Shown one piece after another: positions 49,846-49,944 of a stretch of 49,944 nucleotides of DNA. Origin of the DNA: Pleurocapsa sp. MO_226.B13. Lineage in GTDB: Bacteria; Cyanobacteriota; Cyanobacteriia; Cyanobacteriales; Xenococcaceae. The position numbers and the translations under genes were made by a program. Every line of letters starts with the position of its first letter. Positions within the stretch are counted from its first letter, which is position 1. Under the pieces are notes generated by a model, which saw only the letters and a list, made by a program, of their open reading frames with translations, ran no database searches and was not told the DNA's origin. The DNA is taken from positions 1-49,944 of the forward strand of contig JASJEI010000022.1 in NCBI GenBank assembly GCA_030064795.1, given 5' to 3'.

Positions 49846-49944
49846 CAAGATTTAGCGGTTAAAGTCTTATCAAAAAAGTCAAAAATCAGCCATCTAGCTC
49901 ACCAAGAAAGAGTGAGCCGTAAATTCCTCTACCAACAGAAAGAT
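49840..49944 (+). CDS. N-terminal part of a transposase-like gene, running out of the window
   Basis: The frame reads ARQDLAVKVLSKKSKISHLA, HQERVSRKFLYQQKD and is open to the last base. The helix-turn-helix pattern (LAVKVLSK...ISHLAHQERVSRKFLYQQ) matches the N-terminus of a cyanobacterial transposase-like family that I recall. No start codon is visible: the frame enters the repeat upstream, so the natural start was probably lost. Confidence 0.5.

Overview
The window reads as cyanobacterial DNA. The HIP1 octamer GCGATCGC recurs throughout, the base composition is AT-leaning, and several products belong to families I know mainly from cyanobacteria (a Ycf46-like AAA+ ATPase, a DUF4926/DUF6883 pair). 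There are no rRNA or tRNA genes and no CRISPR array that I can see. An S-adenosylhomocysteine hydrolase gene suggests the left part is chromosomal. The right ~23 kb has the gene content of a mobilisable plasmid or integrated element.

Layout. (1) 1-4.5 kb: a locus of secreted-type proteins. It holds the 3' end of a gene for an acidic protein, an RTX calcium-binding protein, a PpiC/SurA-like prolyl isomerase and a short protein with a double-glycine-type leader. Three of these share Ala/Glu-rich ADAEAF-like motifs, and two promoters share a TTGCCA-N3-TGGCAA-type dyad. (2) 4.8-9 kb: a three-part fusion (cyclic-nucleotide-binding domain, degenerate NtrC-type AAA+ domain, membrane polyferredoxin), transposase debris and a TVP38/DedA membrane protein. 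(3) 9.3-20.5 kb: ahcY, an ExoD-like gene followed by a second broken copy carrying a 100-bp MITE-like insert, an Rrf2 regulator with an NmrA-like reductase, a MerR/GyrI regulator with a small membrane protein and two methyltransferases, an S41 peptidase and an alpha/beta hydrolase. (4) 20.5-26.1 kb: a scarred region with dispersed repeats, a gene broken by a 29-bp repeat, a 1.3-kb IS4-like element, a 5'-truncated DUF1998 helicase and a frameshifted DUF6883 gene next to DUF4926.

(5) 26.2-49.9 kb: plasmid-like module. It encodes a catalytically dead IS607-like recombinase, two NarL-type response regulators, a VirD4/TraD-like coupling ATPase, a family A DNA polymerase, a Toprim/DUF3991 primase, exported proteins, a ParA/MobD-like ATPase, a ParM-like actin, MobC, a MOB relaxase next to a plausible oriT, and three toxin-antitoxin-type pairs (PIN, zeta-like kinase, HicAB remnant). 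DNA processing, coupling and partition functions are present. No VirB4-type ATPase or mating-pair channel genes are visible here.

A recurring theme is very small dispersed repeats (24 to ~75 bp) landing inside genes. Some are in frame (methyltransferase motif I, coupling-protein C-terminus, primase N-terminus, a 327-aa plasmid protein) and some break the frame (the 21.0-21.6 kb gene, hicA).
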